7,701 nt of DNA, taken from contig JAIFMR010000013.1 in the NCBI GenBank assembly GCA_020048255.1, positions 1 to 7,701 on the forward strand. The letters are read 5' to 3'. Position 1 is the stretch's first letter. Each line of letters opens with the position of its first letter. This DNA comes from Rhodoferax sp. GTDB taxonomy: Bacteria > Pseudomonadota > Gammaproteobacteria > Burkholderiales > Burkholderiaceae_C. Below the pieces are notes generated by a model, which was given only the letters and a program-made list of their open reading frames with translations, searched no databases and had not been told where the DNA came from. This document shows positions 6,376-7,701 of this stretch, piece after piece. The translations under genes were made by a program, and so were the position numbers.

Positions 6376-6894
6376 ATGTCTATGACGCATTACATGGAGT
6401 TGTTGGCGCAAAACCAGCCCTGGAACCTGATCTTGTTTATGGCAATACCGGTGATACTGGCCGAAACAGTGGCCATCACCGAGTTGTTCATCCTGTTTTC
6501 ACGCCAATTTGATGGCGCGCTGCGAAGCATCAACCGAAGCGCCAGCATTGCAGGCGGTCTGTATTTTTGCGGTGTGTTTGTCTATCTCATGCAGACTGCC
6601 GTGATTCCGCTGACCATCAGTGGGGGCTGGCGCGGTGCGGCCGATGTCATCGCCGTCGGCTTTTACCTCTCGGGCATCGTGCCGCTGCTGGGCATGGCCC
6701 TGCTCGACATGGGCCTGATCGGCAAGGCGCGCAGCCAAGAGGGCAAGCTCAAATTGCACGCCAGCTTTGTGGCCCTGTTTCTGGTGGTGGCACACATCGC
6801 CATGATCTTCGGGATGCTGGATCCGGCGCTGTTGATGAGCGATGCACCTGCCGCCATGCCGGGAATGGAGGCCATGCCCGGCATGAAGCACTGA
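6376..6894 (+). CDS. Four-helix inner-membrane protein with a Met-rich C-terminal tail
   Basis: The 172-residue protein has four predicted membrane helices at about 17-41, 57-80, 88-114 and 126-148. The N-terminus MTHYMELLAQNQPWNL and the AIPVILAETVAITELFILFSR helix remind me of a conserved proteobacterial family (possibly DUF6803), but I cannot confirm the name. The tail after the last helix carries two MPGM units (161-164 and 167-170) and ends in Lys-His, giving four Met and one His within 12 residues. Such Met spacing is typical of copper(I)-binding segments in copper-resistance proteins. His140 and Met143 in the last helix could add ligands. It lies between the Cys-cluster gene and a broken efflux adaptor gene. 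A metal-related or permease-like role is inferred; the substrate is unknown. Confidence 0.8.
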   Translation: MSMTHYMELLAQNQPWNLILFMAIPVILAETVAITELFILFSRQFDGALRSINRSASIAGGLYFCGVFVYLMQTAVIPLTISGGWRGAADVIAVGFYLSGIVPLLGMALLDMGLIGKARSQEGKLKLHASFVALFLVVAHIAMIFGMLDPALLMSDAPAAMPGMEAMPGMKH

Positions 6895-6955
6895 GCGCTT
6901 GAAAATCTGCGTTCCCCTGACAGGCGTTTAGACGAGGCGCCGACAGCATCTCAAG

Positions 6956-7014
6956 CCAAAAGTGCTTATAGCCCTTTTACAGCAAGCGCAAGCAGCTATT
7001 TTTTAAATAGCAAC
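6956..7014 (+). repeat. Short interspersed repeat, copy B
   Basis: This is the second copy of the element at 362-420, same orientation and same 59-base length. Its 3' part forms a perfect 7-base stem, GCTATTT (6995-7001) / AAATAGC (7005-7011), with a TTT loop. Its 5' part can pair GTGCTT (6962-6967) with AAGCGC (6984-6989, one G-U). The T-rich hairpin could also end transcripts. It lies in the gap after the membrane gene. Confidence 0.6.
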
Positions 7015-7037
7015 TAAAGCCATTTCACTCAGGCTGT

Positions 7038-7054
7038 GACAGGCGGCGCCTGTC
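7038..7054. repeat. Perfect inverted repeat (hairpin)
   Basis: GACAGGC-GGC-GCCTGTC is a 7-base GC-rich perfect dyad with a 3-base centre. No T-run follows on the + strand, so it is not a classical terminator. The left arm plus one base, GACAGGCG, also occurs at 6919-6926, before repeat copy B. Confidence 0.5.
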
Positions 7055-7063
7055 GGCTTGGGG

Positions 7064-7177
7064 GTGGGTGCGCTGGGCTTCGGGCTGGTCGCACAAGGGA
7101 CAGTGGCTTGTGTTGGCCGGGTCATTCAGGCCAACATGGCGTCAACAACATGGCTGTGGCGCACAATGAGCGCATGA
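7064..7177 (+). CDS. Possible small ORF overlapping the adaptor start
   Basis: This frame is open from 7040 to the stop at 7175-7177. With a GTG start at 7064 it gives 37 residues, beginning with a weakly hydrophobic Gly/Ala-rich stretch (GALGFGLVAQGTVACVG) and ending TTWLWRTMSA. Its stop overlaps the ATG of the downstream adaptor gene in the classical ATGA arrangement (7174-7177), which favours real, coupled translation. There is no ribosome site I trust and I recognise no family. It may be the 3' end of a gene truncated upstream, a leader peptide, or chance. Confidence 0.25.
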   Translation: MGALGFGLVAQGTVACVGRVIQANMASTTWLWRTMSA

Positions 7178-7701
7178 AATTTACGCGTGTTCACGTCATC
7201 TGGTTGGTGATCTTGCTGGTTGGGATGGCAGGCTCGTTTTTTTACTTTCGCCGGGGTGCGCCGGTCGAAGTGGTCGAGGTCACCCAAGGGCCCATGCTGC
7301 AGTCCGTGGTGACCACGGGCCGCATTGCCAGCGTGGCCCGAACCGACATCGCCAGCCAGAGCACCGCCCGCATCGAAGCGATTCTGGTGCGTGAGGGCGA
7401 CGTGGTTGCGGCTCAGCACGCAGGCGGAAGCAGCCGTCACTGAGGCGCGTGCACGCATCCGTCAATTGGCAACGGTGCAAGAGCCCGTGGGCGCGCAAGT
7501 GTTGGCGCAAGCCCGTGCCGTCGATGCGCAGGCCGCGCGTGAACTGGCGCGTGCCAGGGACTTGTTTCAGCAAGGTTTCATCTCGCAATCGCGCCTGGAT
7601 GATGCCCAGCGCGCCGCGCTGGCCAGTGCATCTGCCGTGGTGGCGGCCAGCGCGCAGGCACAGGGCAATGGCGTGTCTGGCGTCGAGTCGGCACTGGCGC
7701 A
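7174..7701 (+). pseudogene. HlyD/AcrA-type periplasmic adaptor (membrane fusion protein), frameshifted and cut by the window end
   Basis: From ATG 7174 the protein starts with one membrane helix (about residues 8-24). The adaptor beta-barrel/lipoyl entry follows: APVEVVEVTQGPMLQSVVTTGRI, then ARIEAILVREGDVVAA. These proteins link inner-membrane RND or ABC exporters to an outer-membrane channel. After codon 80 (about 7413) this frame loses family resemblance and stops at 7441-7443. The next frame (from 7412) continues as good adaptor sequence to the window end: LSTQAEAAVTEARARIRQL and the coiled-coil hairpin ARDLFQQGFISQSRLDDAQ. The usual GQVLA-type residues between the two parts are missing, so a deletion of 3n+2 bases (for instance 17) fits better than a one-base error. 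An in-frame ATG at 7150 is an alternative start. The transporter partner should lie beyond 7701. Confidence 0.75.

Noticed and set aside
7036..7173. GTG 7036 as start of the adaptor gene
   Set aside because: The added N-terminal residues are Gly/Arg/Cys-rich and unlike any adaptor, and they cover the hairpin at 7038-7054.
1..7701. CRISPR array, tRNA, rRNA, transposase or riboswitch
   Set aside because: No regularly spaced repeats, tRNA-like cloverleaf, rRNA segment, transposase gene or known riboswitch core was seen on either strand by eye.

Overview
The window reads as chromosomal DNA of a betaproteobacterium, most likely of the Comamonadaceae (Rhodoferax/Polaromonas-like). This is an inference from the moderately high GC coding style, the protein families present, and two copies of a short intergenic repeat that I remember from that family; no search was possible. 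All complete genes lie on the + strand. A partial gene at the left edge points the other way.

Left part (1-640): the first 44 codons of a minus-strand helix-turn-helix protein, then a 507-base spacer. The spacer holds two dyads sharing the core GTTATGAC, one copy of the interspersed repeat (362-420), a doubtful membrane-type small ORF, and the AT-rich promoter of the next operon. 641-2330 is a type II hipBA toxin-antitoxin operon: a HipB-like XRE antitoxin and a HipA-like serine/threonine kinase with an intact catalytic core.

Centre (2409-5926): a periplasmic TRAP-family (DctP) solute-binding protein overlaps the start of a membrane hybrid histidine kinase (periplasmic sensor, PAS, HisKA, HATPase_c, REC). 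No TRAP permease genes (dctQ/dctM) accompany them. The pair is therefore better read as a ligand-sensing module, with the binding protein presenting its ligand to the kinase, than as a transporter. The kinase has a receiver but no Hpt domain, and no response regulator gene follows, so its output partner lies elsewhere.

Right part (5911-7701): a small secreted cysteine-cluster protein overlaps the kinase 3' end. It is followed by a terminator-like hairpin, a four-helix membrane protein with a methionine-rich tail, a second copy of the interspersed repeat, a possible small ORF, and the N-terminal part of an HlyD/AcrA-type membrane fusion protein. The fusion protein is broken by a frame change near 7411, consistent with loss of about 17 bases. 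The Cys cluster and Met-rich tail next to an efflux adaptor suggest envelope metal handling, possibly copper, but this is not proven.
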